A stretch of DNA of 36,836 bases from Syntrophomonadaceae bacterium. Lineage in GTDB: Bacteria > Bacillota > Dethiobacteria > DTU022. Each line of letters begins with the position of its first letter. Position 1 is the first letter of the stretch. The translations under genes and the position numbers were made by a program. The stretch covers positions 1 to 36,836 of the forward strand of contig SKWE01000084.1 in assembly GCA_007129055.1 (NCBI GenBank). The letters run 5' to 3'. The notes under the pieces were generated by a model that saw only the letters and a program-made list of their open reading frames with translations, was not told where the DNA came from and did no database searches. Positions 16,821-25,055 of the stretch are shown here, piece by piece.

Positions 16821-16900
16821 TTAAGGTATGGCTTTTTAAGATAAAATATAGATAAACAGGTTGGTTAAATGAATGCTAGCTTGTTTAGGAGATTATAAAT

Positions 16901-18028
16901 ATGTTCTTTAGCCTTTTGGAAGAGATGCATAAAAAGAGAGACGAATACAGGTGTTTTGCAGAAAATGAACTTGATGAGGGAGATCATTTTCCATATGAAA
17001 ACCTGGCAAAGGCAGCCGAACGTGGTTACATGGGCTGCCCCATTCCCAGGGAATGGGGAGGTATGGGAGAGAGTTTTTTAAGTTATACCTTACTGATTGA
17101 AGAAATATCACGTGTATGCGCTTCTACAGGAGTTATTATGGCAGTTCATACATCAGTTGGTACTTATCCTATCCTTTATTTTGGCAGTGATGATCAAAAA
17201 AACAGTTATCTGCCCGGTTTAGCCAGGGGTGAACTGCTGGGGGCCTTTGCTCTAACTGAAGCCGGGGCTGGTTCTGATGCAGCTGCACTTTCGACAACCG
17301 CAACTGCAGTCGATGGAGGTTACCTGATAAACGGTTGCAAGCTGTTTATTACTGCAGGCGGTGAAGCAGATCTTTATCTGGTTTTTGCAACACTGGACCA
17401 ATCGCAGGGGGTTAAAGGGATTACAGCTTTCCTGGTGGAAAAATCTTCTGCAGGCCTGACCGCTGGAAAACCGGAAAAGAAAATGGGATTAAACAGGTCA
17501 CACACAACAGAATTGAGGATGGATGATCTTTTTGTTCCCACCGGTAGCAGGCTGGGTAAGGAAGGTGAAGGTTTTAAAATTGCAATGTCTCTGCTGGATG
17601 GAGGAAGGATAGGAATATCGGCCCAGGCCTTGGGTTTGGCAGGTGCTGCGATAGATTTTACAGTAGGCGATATGAAATCCCGGGAAAAAGAAGGTTTTAA
17701 AGTGGAGCAGAATGCAGCCTTTATCATTGCAGATCTTGCAACCAGGTTTGAAGCCGCCCGTCTGCTCTCTTACAGTGCTGCTTCTGTTAAACAATCCGGT
17801 GAACGCTGCACAAAGGAGGCATCAATGGCTAAGATGTTTGCATCTGATCTTGCCGTTGAAGCTGCAACAAAATGCCTTGACCTTTGTAGAATCGAAAAGA
17901 GAACAAGCGACAGCCCTCTATCAAGATATTTCTGCGATGCAAAGGTAACCCAGATTTATGAAGGGTCAAATCAAATCCAACGAATTGTAATTGCAAGGGA
18001 ACTAACGAAAATAACTGGATTGGCTTAA
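16901..18028 (+). CDS. Acyl-CoA dehydrogenase paralogue with degraded FAD-contact motifs
   Basis: Acyl-CoA dehydrogenase fold of 375 residues. The middle domain is conventional (ALTEAGAGSDAAA, then INGCKLFITAGG), and the catalytic glutamate is kept as Glu354 in QIYEGSNQIQR. However, the segment that binds FAD from the neighbouring subunit is changed: where the next gene has QIFGGYG (336-342), this protein has DLCRIEK (327-333), and REQFG is replaced by REKEG (261-265). Flanking sequence aligns without gaps, so this is not a frameshift. The N-terminus is a few residues shorter than usual. AGGAGA precedes the ATG. It may be a divergent flavoenzyme or one half of a heteromer with the adjacent dehydrogenase. 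The substrate is not identifiable. Confidence 0.85.
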   Translation: MFFSLLEEMHKKRDEYRCFAENELDEGDHFPYENLAKAAERGYMGCPIPREWGGMGESFLSYTLLIEEISRVCASTGVIMAVHTSVGTYPILYFGSDDQKNSYLPGLARGELLGAFALTEAGAGSDAAALSTTATAVDGGYLINGCKLFITAGGEADLYLVFATLDQSQGVKGITAFLVEKSSAGLTAGKPEKKMGLNRSHTTELRMDDLFVPTGSRLGKEGEGFKIAMSLLDGGRIGISAQALGLAGAAIDFTVGDMKSREKEGFKVEQNAAFIIADLATRFEAARLLSYSAASVKQSGERCTKEASMAKMFASDLAVEAATKCLDLCRIEKRTSDSPLSRYFCDAKVTQIYEGSNQIQRIVIARELTKITGLA

Positions 18029-18099
18029 TAATCCGGGTTTAAGGGTGAAAATTATTTCCGGATATTTTATAAGAAAAGAGCTATGAGGAGGATAAAATA

Positions 18100-19239
18100 A
18101 TGAATTTTGTTTTAACTGAAGAACAGGAAATGACCCGTAAGATGGTCCGTGATTTTGCAGAGAATGAAGTAAAGCCCGGTGCGGAGGAACGTGATGATAA
18201 AGAGGAGTTTTCAAGAGAACTATTTGATAAAATGGGAGAGCTTGGTTTGACAGGAATCCCCTGGCCTGAAGAATACGGTGGCGGAGAATGTGACTTTATA
18301 AGTTATGTAATTGCCGTTGAGGAACTTTCAAGAGTTGATGCCTCAGCAGGAACAACCCTTTCAGCCCATACCTCGCTAGCCGGTTGGCCTGTTTACAAGT
18401 ATGGAAGTGACGAACAGAAGAAAAAATTTCTTGAACCAATGGCCCTGGGGGAAAAATTAGGAGCATATGCTCTTACGGAAGCAACAGCCGGGACTGATGC
18501 TGCCAATCAGAAAACAACTGCTGTTTTAGACGGAGACAGCTATGTTTTAAACGGTAACAAAATATTTATAACCAACGGTGGGGACGCAGAAATTAATATT
18601 GTATTTGCCGTTACAGATAAGGAGAAAAAAGCAAAAGGGGTTAGCGCATTTATAGTGGAAAAAGGAACTCCAGGTTTTTCTTTTGGCAAAAAAGAACGAA
18701 AGATGGGCTTGCGGTCTTCACCAACGCTGGAATTGATTTTCGAAAACTGTCGTGTTCCGAAAGAAAACCTTCTCGGACAGGAAGGTGAAGGTTTTAAGAT
18801 TGCCATGAGTACCCTGGATGGTGGAAGGAATGGGATTGCGGCTCAGGCTGTTGGTATTGCCCAGGGAGCACTGGAAGAGGCGGCAGCATATGCCAAGAGC
18901 AGGGAACAATTTGGGCAACCGATTTCTAATTTCCAGGCAATATCATTTATGCTGGCTGATATGGCAACTAAAATAGAGGCAGCCCGCCTGCTTACATACC
19001 AGGCAGCATATCTAGAAAATGAGGGCTTGCCTTATGGGAAAGCGTCAGCAATGGCTAAACTTTATGCTGCGGAGACAGCCATGGAAGTGACTACAAATGC
19101 AGTTCAAATTTTCGGGGGATATGGTTATACGCGCGATTATCCTGTAGAAAGATTTATGCGTGATGCAAAAATAACACAGATTTACGAAGGAACCAGTGAA
19201 GTGCAGCGCCTGGTTATTTCAAGATACCTGCTTTCCTGA
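18100..19239 (+). CDS. Short-chain (butyryl-CoA-type) acyl-CoA dehydrogenase
   Basis: A canonical acyl-CoA dehydrogenase of 379 residues that oxidises acyl-CoA to enoyl-CoA, passing electrons from FAD to an electron-transferring flavoprotein. All landmarks are intact: ALTEATAGTDAA, REQFGQPI (268 onward), QIFGGYGYTRDYPVER (336 onward), and catalytic Glu363 in QIYEGTSEVQR. Length and sequence type match butyryl-CoA dehydrogenases of Clostridia, although the exact chain length is inferred. GAGGAGG precedes the ATG. The gene lies 71 nt after a paralogue and upstream of B12 mutase genes, fitting butyryl-CoA to crotonyl-CoA conversion. No etfAB genes are present in the window. Confidence 0.93.
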   Translation: MNFVLTEEQEMTRKMVRDFAENEVKPGAEERDDKEEFSRELFDKMGELGLTGIPWPEEYGGGECDFISYVIAVEELSRVDASAGTTLSAHTSLAGWPVYKYGSDEQKKKFLEPMALGEKLGAYALTEATAGTDAANQKTTAVLDGDSYVLNGNKIFITNGGDAEINIVFAVTDKEKKAKGVSAFIVEKGTPGFSFGKKERKMGLRSSPTLELIFENCRVPKENLLGQEGEGFKIAMSTLDGGRNGIAAQAVGIAQGALEEAAAYAKSREQFGQPISNFQAISFMLADMATKIEAARLLTYQAAYLENEGLPYGKASAMAKLYAAETAMEVTTNAVQIFGGYGYTRDYPVERFMRDAKITQIYEGTSEVQRLVISRYLLS

Positions 19240-19280
19240 TACCTTTGATAGCAGATAAGAATGTGAAAGGAGTTTAAATA

Positions 19281-19808
19281 ATGACTATAGAAAAGCCCGG
19301 CCTGATAATGGTTTACACTGGCGATGGTAAAGGTAAGACGACAGCCGCAGTCGGCCAGGCTGTGCGGGCCCTGGGGCACGGTTACAGGGTATATATGATT
19401 CATTTTATGAAAGGCCGGGATTACGGTGAATTCCTGGCGACTGCAAAGATGCCAAACCTGACTCTTGTTAAAGCCGGTCGCGATACTTTTGTCTGTCGAG
19501 ATAAGCCTGATCCTGTTGATGTTGAGCTGGCAAGGGATGGTTTTATGCAGGCAGAAAAAGCTGTTATGAGTGGAGATTATGACCTGGTAGTTTTGGATGA
19601 AATCAATGTTGCTGTGGATTACGGCCTGGTTAAAGAAGAAAAATTGCTTGATTTAATCAGAAACAAGCCGAAGAATGTTTCCATTATACTTACCGGACGC
19701 AACGCTTCGCCAGAAGTGGTAAAAATGGCTGATACGGTTAGTGAAGTTCTGGCTATTAAACACCATTATGATGAAGGGGCAGAGTGCTGCAAAGGAATTG
19801 AATTCTAA
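19281..19808 (+). CDS. cobO: Corrinoid (cob(I)alamin) adenosyltransferase, CobO/BtuR type
   Basis: A 175-residue P-loop protein that transfers the adenosyl group of ATP to cob(I)alamin, making coenzyme B12. The P-loop GDGKGKTT is at 14-21, FMKGRDYGE and VVLDEINVAVDYGL are family segments, and ILTGRNASPE matches the CobA/CobO consensus. GAAAGGAG precedes the ATG. Its place directly before meaB and the mutase subunits suggests a dedicated cofactor supply and repair role, not general corrinoid synthesis; no other cobalamin genes occur here. Confidence 0.93.
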   Translation: MTIEKPGLIMVYTGDGKGKTTAAVGQAVRALGHGYRVYMIHFMKGRDYGEFLATAKMPNLTLVKAGRDTFVCRDKPDPVDVELARDGFMQAEKAVMSGDYDLVVLDEINVAVDYGLVKEEKLLDLIRNKPKNVSIILTGRNASPEVVKMADTVSEVLAIKHHYDEGAECCKGIEF

Positions 19809-19852
19809 GGTCGCCAGCGGTAGATTATCGTTAAATATGATGAGGTGAATAT

Positions 19853-20818
19853 ATGCAGCAACTGGTTGCAGAGCTGCTTAAGGGTAATCGCAGGGCAGCT
19901 GCGCGCATGATATCGCATGTTGAAAATGATGATCCATTGAAAAGGATGCTACTGACAGAGCTCTATCCTCATACAGGTAAAGCTTACGTGATTGGGGTTA
20001 CGGGTGCGCCCGGCTCTGGCAAGAGTTCGCTGGTTGACTGCTTGCTTCAACAAATGCGCCGGGACGGTTTAAAGATTGGGGTGATAGCTGTTGACCCAAC
20101 CAGCCCTTTTAGCGGTGGAGCCATACTTGGTGATCGGATAAGAATGCAGGATCATGCCCTTGATCATGACATTTTTATCCGCAGCATGGGGACGAGAGGA
20201 AGCCTGGGTGGACTTTCTCGTTCAACGCGCGAAGCGATACAGGTGCTTGATGCATTTGGAAAAGATATCATTTTAATCGAAACAGTTGGCGTGGGTCAGT
20301 CGGAAGTTGATATAGTCAAAGCTGCTGATACTACAGTTGTTGTTTTGACTCCTGCCGGTGGAGACAGTGTTCAAACAATCAAAGCAGGCATTATGGAAAT
20401 TGCCGATCTTTTTGTGGTAAACAAGGCAGATTTACCGGGGGCAGAACGAACAACCACCGAGATAAATATTATGCTGGACATGAAAAAAGGTGATCATTGG
20501 AGACCGCCAGTTGTTCAAACAGTATCTGTCCAAAATAAAGGTCTCGATCAACTGTGGGAATTATTGCAGGAACACAGAAATTACATGAATGAAAGTGGCA
20601 AACTTGAAACGGTAAGGCTGGAGAGAGTTAAGCGTGAGCTTACTGACCAGGTAGAATACCTGCTTAAGAATAGCGTATGGGAACAAGTTAAAGAGGAGGT
20701 AAAGCTGGAGAAGTTGGTAGAGGAGATTGCCAACAGAAAAAACGATCCATACAGCGCCGCTTCCGAGTTGCTGGAGAAAATTAGCTTTTTTGATCAAAAA
20801 ACAGGGAAGGATGACTGA
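19853..20818 (+). CDS. meaB: MeaB/ArgK-type G-protein chaperone of the B12 mutase
   Basis: G3E-family GTPase of 321 residues. Proteins of this type guard and reload adenosylcobalamin in acyl-CoA mutases. Walker A GAPGSGKSS is at 51-59. VDPTSPFSGGAILGDRIRM is the MeaB-specific switch region, ETVGVGQSE the G3-like motif, and NKAD the guanine-specificity motif. The C-terminal helical tail (dimerisation arm) is present. GAGGTGA precedes the ATG. Only 3 nt separate its stop from the mutase large subunit, so co-translation is likely. Older names such as ArgK or LAO transport ATPase do not describe its role in this context. Confidence 0.94.
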   Translation: MQQLVAELLKGNRRAAARMISHVENDDPLKRMLLTELYPHTGKAYVIGVTGAPGSGKSSLVDCLLQQMRRDGLKIGVIAVDPTSPFSGGAILGDRIRMQDHALDHDIFIRSMGTRGSLGGLSRSTREAIQVLDAFGKDIILIETVGVGQSEVDIVKAADTTVVVLTPAGGDSVQTIKAGIMEIADLFVVNKADLPGAERTTTEINIMLDMKKGDHWRPPVVQTVSVQNKGLDQLWELLQEHRNYMNESGKLETVRLERVKRELTDQVEYLLKNSVWEQVKEEVKLEKLVEEIANRKNDPYSAASELLEKISFFDQKTGKDD

Positions 20819-20821
20819 TTT

Positions 20822-22483
20822 ATGGAGAGAGAAAAATTTCATCATCTGGATGACCAAAAAAGAGCCTGGGAAAAGCATGCTGAGAGTCTTGAAGGACGGA
20901 AAGAATCTTTCGTAACCGTGTCAGGCCGCCCTGTTAAAATGCTATATACCCCATTAGACACAGAAAAACTTGATTATGAAAAAGATCTTGGTTTTCCGGG
21001 CAGCTATCCCTACACCCGGGGTGTGCAGGGCAATATGTACAGGGGCAGGTTATGGACTATGCGCCAGTTTTCCGGTTTTGGCGATGCTTATGATTCAAAC
21101 CGCCGTTACCGGTACCTGCTGGAACAGGGACAGACCGGCTTAAGTGTTGCTTTCGACATGCCGACTATCATGGGTTATGATTCTGACCATGAACGGGCAA
21201 TGGGTGAAGTAGGACGCTGCGGTGTGGCTATTGACTCCCTGGAAGATATGGAGATACTTTTTGATAATATCCCTGTTGATCAGGTTACTACTTCAATGAC
21301 TATAAACGGTCCGGCTTCCATTCTATGGTGCATGTATTTAGCAAATGCAGAGAAACAGGGCGTTAATCTGAAACAAGTTGGCGGAACCATTCAAAATGAT
21401 ATTTTGAAAGAATATATTGCCCAGAAATCCTGGATATTCCCCCCCGAACCTTCGATCCGTTTAATAACAGATATATTTGCTTTTGCCGGTGAGCATGTGC
21501 CGCGATGGAATACGATAAGTATTAGCGGTTATCATATCCGTGAAGCGGGCTCTACAGCTGCACAGGAACTTGCCTTTACCCTTGCAGATGGCTTTGCATA
21601 TGTCGAAGCTGGAATAAATGCCGGGTTGGATGTTGATTCTTTCGCTCCGCGGCTTTCCTTTTTCTTTAATGCCCATATCGATTTTTTTGAGGAAATATGT
21701 AAATACCGGGCAGCGCGACGGATTTGGGCAAAAAGGATGAAAGAACGATATGGGGCCAAAGATGAACGTTCCCTGAAACTTCGTTTTCACACCCAGACAG
21801 CAGGGTGCAGCCTGACGGCAAAGGAGCCGGAAAACAATATTATTCGTACCACCCTCGAGGCACTCTCAGCCGTATTGGGAGGAACACAATCGCTGCATAC
21901 AAACTCTATGGACGAAGTTTTGGCCCTGCCTACAGAAAAGGCTGTTAAAATTGCATTACGTACCCAGCAGGTAATTGCCTGTGAGAGTGGTGTGGCAAAT
22001 ACGATTGATCCGCTGGCCGGTTCTTACTTCATCGAAACCCTTACAGATAAACTGGAAAGTGAAGCAGAGGAATATTTTCAAAGAATTGAGGACCTGGGCG
22101 GTGTATTGGCCGCAATTGACCAGGGCTTTTTCCAACAGGAGATAGCGGATGCGGCATATAAATACCAGCGGGCAGTTGACAATGAAGAACAGGTAATAGT
22201 TGGTGTTAACCGCTATAATAGTAATGAACCACTTGAAATCGAACTGTTGAAAATTGATCCTGCCGTTGAAGAAAAGCAGGTTAGCAGGTTAAGAAAGCTG
22301 AAAGAAAAACGTGATAACCTTGCTGTAAGACAGAGCCTTGATAACCTGGTAAACTGTGCTTCCGGAAATGATAATATCATACCGGGAATACTGGAGGCAG
22401 TGAAGGTATATGCTACAATAGGTGAGATTGTGGCATCGCTTAAAGAAGTATTTGGTGAATATAAAGAAAAACCTCTTTTCTAA
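20822..22483 (+). CDS. icmA: B12-dependent acyl-CoA mutase large subunit, isobutyryl-CoA mutase signature
   Basis: Substrate-binding TIM-barrel subunit of 553 residues, without the B12-binding domain, which is encoded separately downstream. Overall it matches methylmalonyl-CoA mutase (FPGSYPYTRGVQ, FAPRLSFFFNAH, TQSLHTNSMDE), and the catalytic His is His238 in SGYHIREAG. The two residues that hold the methylmalonyl carboxylate (Tyr89 and Arg207 in the Propionibacterium enzyme) are Phe83 (WTMRQF) and Gln201 (KEYIAQK) here. These are the substitutions known in isobutyryl-CoA mutase. Nearby FDMPTIMG and GRCGVAIDS also look IcmA-like. The likely reaction is isobutyryl-CoA to butyryl-CoA and back. 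Automated annotation may well call it methylmalonyl-CoA mutase. Related pivalyl/isovaleryl activity cannot be excluded. Confidence 0.85.
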   Translation: MEREKFHHLDDQKRAWEKHAESLEGRKESFVTVSGRPVKMLYTPLDTEKLDYEKDLGFPGSYPYTRGVQGNMYRGRLWTMRQFSGFGDAYDSNRRYRYLLEQGQTGLSVAFDMPTIMGYDSDHERAMGEVGRCGVAIDSLEDMEILFDNIPVDQVTTSMTINGPASILWCMYLANAEKQGVNLKQVGGTIQNDILKEYIAQKSWIFPPEPSIRLITDIFAFAGEHVPRWNTISISGYHIREAGSTAAQELAFTLADGFAYVEAGINAGLDVDSFAPRLSFFFNAHIDFFEEICKYRAARRIWAKRMKERYGAKDERSLKLRFHTQTAGCSLTAKEPENNIIRTTLEALSAVLGGTQSLHTNSMDEVLALPTEKAVKIALRTQQVIACESGVANTIDPLAGSYFIETLTDKLESEAEEYFQRIEDLGGVLAAIDQGFFQQEIADAAYKYQRAVDNEEQVIVGVNRYNSNEPLEIELLKIDPAVEEKQVSRLRKLKEKRDNLAVRQSLDNLVNCASGNDNIIPGILEAVKVYATIGEIVASLKEVFGEYKEKPLF

Positions 22484-22528
22484 TCATGCTTGTTTGGGTC
22501 AGAATGAAAGTGAAAGTGGTGAAATGAG

Positions 22529-22933
22529 TTGGATAAAAGCGGGAAAAAAATAAGAGTTCTAGTAGCTAAACCGGGACTTGATGGTCATGATCGGGGGGCA
22601 AGAGTTGTTGCACGGGCACTGCGTGATGCAGGGTTTGAAGTTATCTATACGGGCCTTCACCAGACCCCTGAACAGGTGGCTGAAACTGCATTGCAGGAAG
22701 ATGTGGATGTTGTTGGCCTTAGTATTTTATCCGGGGCACATATGACCCTGGTTCCAAGAATAAAAAAATTACTGCAGGATAATGGTATGAATGAAGTCAT
22801 GATGATCGTTGGAGGAATAATTCCCGAAGATGATGCGGAAAAATTAGTAAGCGAAGGTTATGCGGAACAAATATTTACTCCCGGTGACCCCCTGGATAAA
22901 ATAACCGGTTACATAAGTAATAACTTTAAATAA
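22529..22933 (+). CDS. icmB: B12-binding small subunit of the acyl-CoA mutase (TTG start)
   Basis: A 134-residue cobalamin-binding Rossmann domain. The base-off B12 motif is D18-x-H20-x-x-G23 in GLDGHDRG; His20 would be the lower axial cobalt ligand. LSILSGAHM and VGGIIPEDD complete the corrinoid site. Length matches the separate small subunits of clostridial and archaeal mutases and of IcmB. The frame opens at TTG 22529 with a modest GTGGTG upstream; an ATG at 22524 is out of frame. It lies 45 nt after the large subunit, with which it should form the heteromeric enzyme. Confidence 0.92.
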   Translation: MDKSGKKIRVLVAKPGLDGHDRGARVVARALRDAGFEVIYTGLHQTPEQVAETALQEDVDVVGLSILSGAHMTLVPRIKKLLQDNGMNEVMMIVGGIIPEDDAEKLVSEGYAEQIFTPGDPLDKITGYISNNFK

Positions 22934-22956
22934 AGTGTTTAAGTGGTGTATTGCCG

Positions 22957-24960
22957 ATGAACAATAAAGAGCTAGACGTTGTCCAAAATAGGATTTATGA
23001 TCTTCGTAGTGAACTGGACAAGCATAACTACTATTACCATGTCCTGGATCAGCCATTGGTTGATGATCATTATTATGACCTGCTGCTTAAGGAACTGCTG
23101 GAGCTTGAAGCTGCTTACCCGGAATTGATTGAACCAAGTTCCCCCACTCAGAGAATTGGAGCAAAACCTTTAACTGCTTTTGATTCAATTGATCACAAGG
23201 TGCCTATGCTGGGTTTGGATAATGCATTTAATGAAAAAGAACTTGAGGATTTCAACCTGCGATTACTGAAAATGTCAGGCTTTGAAGAACTGGAATATTT
23301 CTGCGAGTTAAAAATTGACGGTTTAGCAGTTTCCCTGCAATATGATAATGGGCTTTTTATCAAAGGCGCAACCCGGGGTGATGGATACAGGGGCGAAGAT
23401 ATTACCGGCAATTTGAAAACAATAAGGCAGGTGCCGCTTAAACTTCCCGAAACGGCAAGTTTTGAGGTAAGAGGCGAAGTGTATATAAACAAAAGAGACT
23501 TTGCCAGCTTAAACAAAGAAAGAGAAGAAGATGGTTTGCAAATATTTGCTAACCCGCGTAATGCTGCGGCAGGGTCATTACGACAACTTGATCCCCGCCT
23601 GACTGCAAAACGGCCCTTAAGAATATTTTTATATGGTCTTGGAGAGCATAGCCTTGAACTATCGAGGCAATCCGATTTGCTGGATTATTTGCAGGATATG
23701 CAGTTGCCCGTTAATCCGGAACGAAGAATTTGTTCATCTGTTCAGGATGTTTTAAGCTATTGCAGGCATTGGGAAGAAAAAAAGAGAGAACTTGAATACG
23801 AGATCGATGGTGTTGTTGTTAAAGTAAATGATCTCAGTTTACAAAAAAAACTTGGATCAACAGCGAGAAGCCCTCGCTGGGCAATAGCATACAAGTATCC
23901 TCCTGAAGAAAAGATGACTAAAATAATTGATATAAGGGTTAATATTGGTAGAACAGGAGCCATAACCCCGGTAGCTATTTTAGGGCCGGTTAATATTAGC
24001 GGCTCTACAGTTCAGAGGGCAAGTTTACATAATGAAGATTTTATACTTGAAAAAGATATAATGATCGGCGACAGTGTAATTATTCACAAAGCAGGGGAAA
24101 TCATACCTGAGATATTAAGAGTAGTTAAAGAGAAACGCAGCGGTAAAGAAGCGAAGTTTAATATGCCTGAAAAATGTCCTTCCTGCGGCTCAGATACGGT
24201 ACGTTTAAGCGGGGAGGCTGCAAGACGCTGCTTAAACCCCGCATGTCCTGCTCAACTGGTTGAAAAACTTGTTCATTTTTCATCGCGCAGGGCAATGGAC
24301 ATTGAAGGTCTCGGGCCGGCAATGGCTGAACTGCTCTACAATAATCGCCTGGTGCACAGCGTGGGGGATTTATATTATCTCACCGTGGAACAGCTGATCG
24401 AACTGCCCCGTGTAGCTGAAAAATCTGCTGTTAACCTGGTTGAGGCTATAGAAAAAAGCAAGAATAACCCTTTAAGAAGATTACTTTTTGGCCTGGGGGT
24501 ACGCTTTGTAGGTGAAAAGGCTGCCCGTCTGCTTGCCGAACATTTCGGAACCCTAATCAACTTAGCCAGGGCCACCGAAGAAGATCTCGAGCAAGTTGAA
24601 GAAATCGGCCCCAAGATTGCGGAAGCAGTTGTTCAATACTTTACTCTCCCTGAAACTAATACTCTATTAGAAAAAATGAAGAGCGCCGGTGTTTGTTTTG
24701 AAGAGCCAGTTACCAGAAATAACACCGGTTTACTTGATGGAAAAACTTTTGTATTTAGTGGCGCCCTGGACTCGTATACACGAGACGAAGCAGCGTCGCT
24801 GGTAGAAGATAGGGGAGGAAGGGTAAGTTCCTCGGTGAGTAAAAACACAGACTACCTGGTTTCCGGCACTGATCCGGGAAGTAAATTTAACAAAGCAAAA
24901 AACCTGGGTGTAGAAACCATTAGCGAAGCTGAATTCAAAGATTTACTGGGGCAATTTTAA
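22957..24960 (+). CDS. ligA: NAD-dependent DNA ligase LigA
   Basis: Bacterial NAD+-dependent DNA ligase of 667 residues that seals nicks in replication and repair. The adenylated lysine is Lys119 in CELKIDGLAVS. Other features are ATRGDGYRGEDITGN, RNAAAGSLRQLD, DGVVVKVND, a Cys4 zinc site in CPSCGSD...CLNPACPAQ, helix-hairpin-helix repeats, and a C-terminal BRCT domain (LDGKTFVFSGALDSYTRDEA). ATG 22957 is preferred to TTG 22951 because the AGTGGTG site then has an 8-nt spacer. It follows the mutase small subunit by 23 nt and is the last gene of the plus-strand run; functionally it has no link to the acyl-CoA genes. Confidence 0.96.
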   Translation: MNNKELDVVQNRIYDLRSELDKHNYYYHVLDQPLVDDHYYDLLLKELLELEAAYPELIEPSSPTQRIGAKPLTAFDSIDHKVPMLGLDNAFNEKELEDFNLRLLKMSGFEELEYFCELKIDGLAVSLQYDNGLFIKGATRGDGYRGEDITGNLKTIRQVPLKLPETASFEVRGEVYINKRDFASLNKEREEDGLQIFANPRNAAAGSLRQLDPRLTAKRPLRIFLYGLGEHSLELSRQSDLLDYLQDMQLPVNPERRICSSVQDVLSYCRHWEEKKRELEYEIDGVVVKVNDLSLQKKLGSTARSPRWAIAYKYPPEEKMTKIIDIRVNIGRTGAITPVAILGPVNISGSTVQRASLHNEDFILEKDIMIGDSVIIHKAGEIIPEILRVVKEKRSGKEAKFNMPEKCPSCGSDTVRLSGEAARRCLNPACPAQLVEKLVHFSSRRAMDIEGLGPAMAELLYNNRLVHSVGDLYYLTVEQLIELPRVAEKSAVNLVEAIEKSKNNPLRRLLFGLGVRFVGEKAARLLAEHFGTLINLARATEEDLEQVEEIGPKIAEAVVQYFTLPETNTLLEKMKSAGVCFEEPVTRNNTGLLDGKTFVFSGALDSYTRDEAASLVEDRGGRVSSSVSKNTDYLVSGTDPGSKFNKAKNLGVETISEAEFKDLLGQF

Positions 24961-24995
24961 GCGAACTGGATAAATTATCACCGTTTCTTCACAGT

Positions 24996-25020
24996 TAATT
25001 GTACAGTTCAGATACAATTA
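24996..25020. terminator. Possible bidirectional terminator between convergent ligA and abfD
   Basis: TAATTGTA (24996-25003) and TACAATTA (25013-25020) form a perfect 8-bp AT-rich inverted repeat with a 9-nt loop, in the 95-bp gap between convergent genes. It has no long T-run and few G-C pairs, so its strength is doubtful. Confidence 0.35.
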
Positions 25021-25055
25021 TTTGCTTAGCCTGCCCTCGAGAAGCGTCATCCATA

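Noticed and set aside
17880..17965. A frameshift or assembly error in the first acyl-CoA dehydrogenase explaining the loss of GGYG.
   Set aside because: The segment aligns residue for residue with the paralogue on both sides without a gap, and the frame stays coherent through the catalytic Glu354. The change is substitution, not a shift.
18031..18063. ATCCGG/CCGGAT hairpin between the two acyl-CoA dehydrogenase genes as a terminator.
   Set aside because: Only 6 bp with a 21-nt loop and a broken T-rich tail; too weak to list as a terminator.
20822..22483. Reading the mutase large subunit simply as methylmalonyl-CoA mutase (propionate pathway).
   Set aside because: Overall similarity supports the superfamily, but both carboxylate-binding positions carry the isobutyryl-CoA mutase residues (Phe83, Gln201). 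No epimerase or transcarboxylase is nearby.
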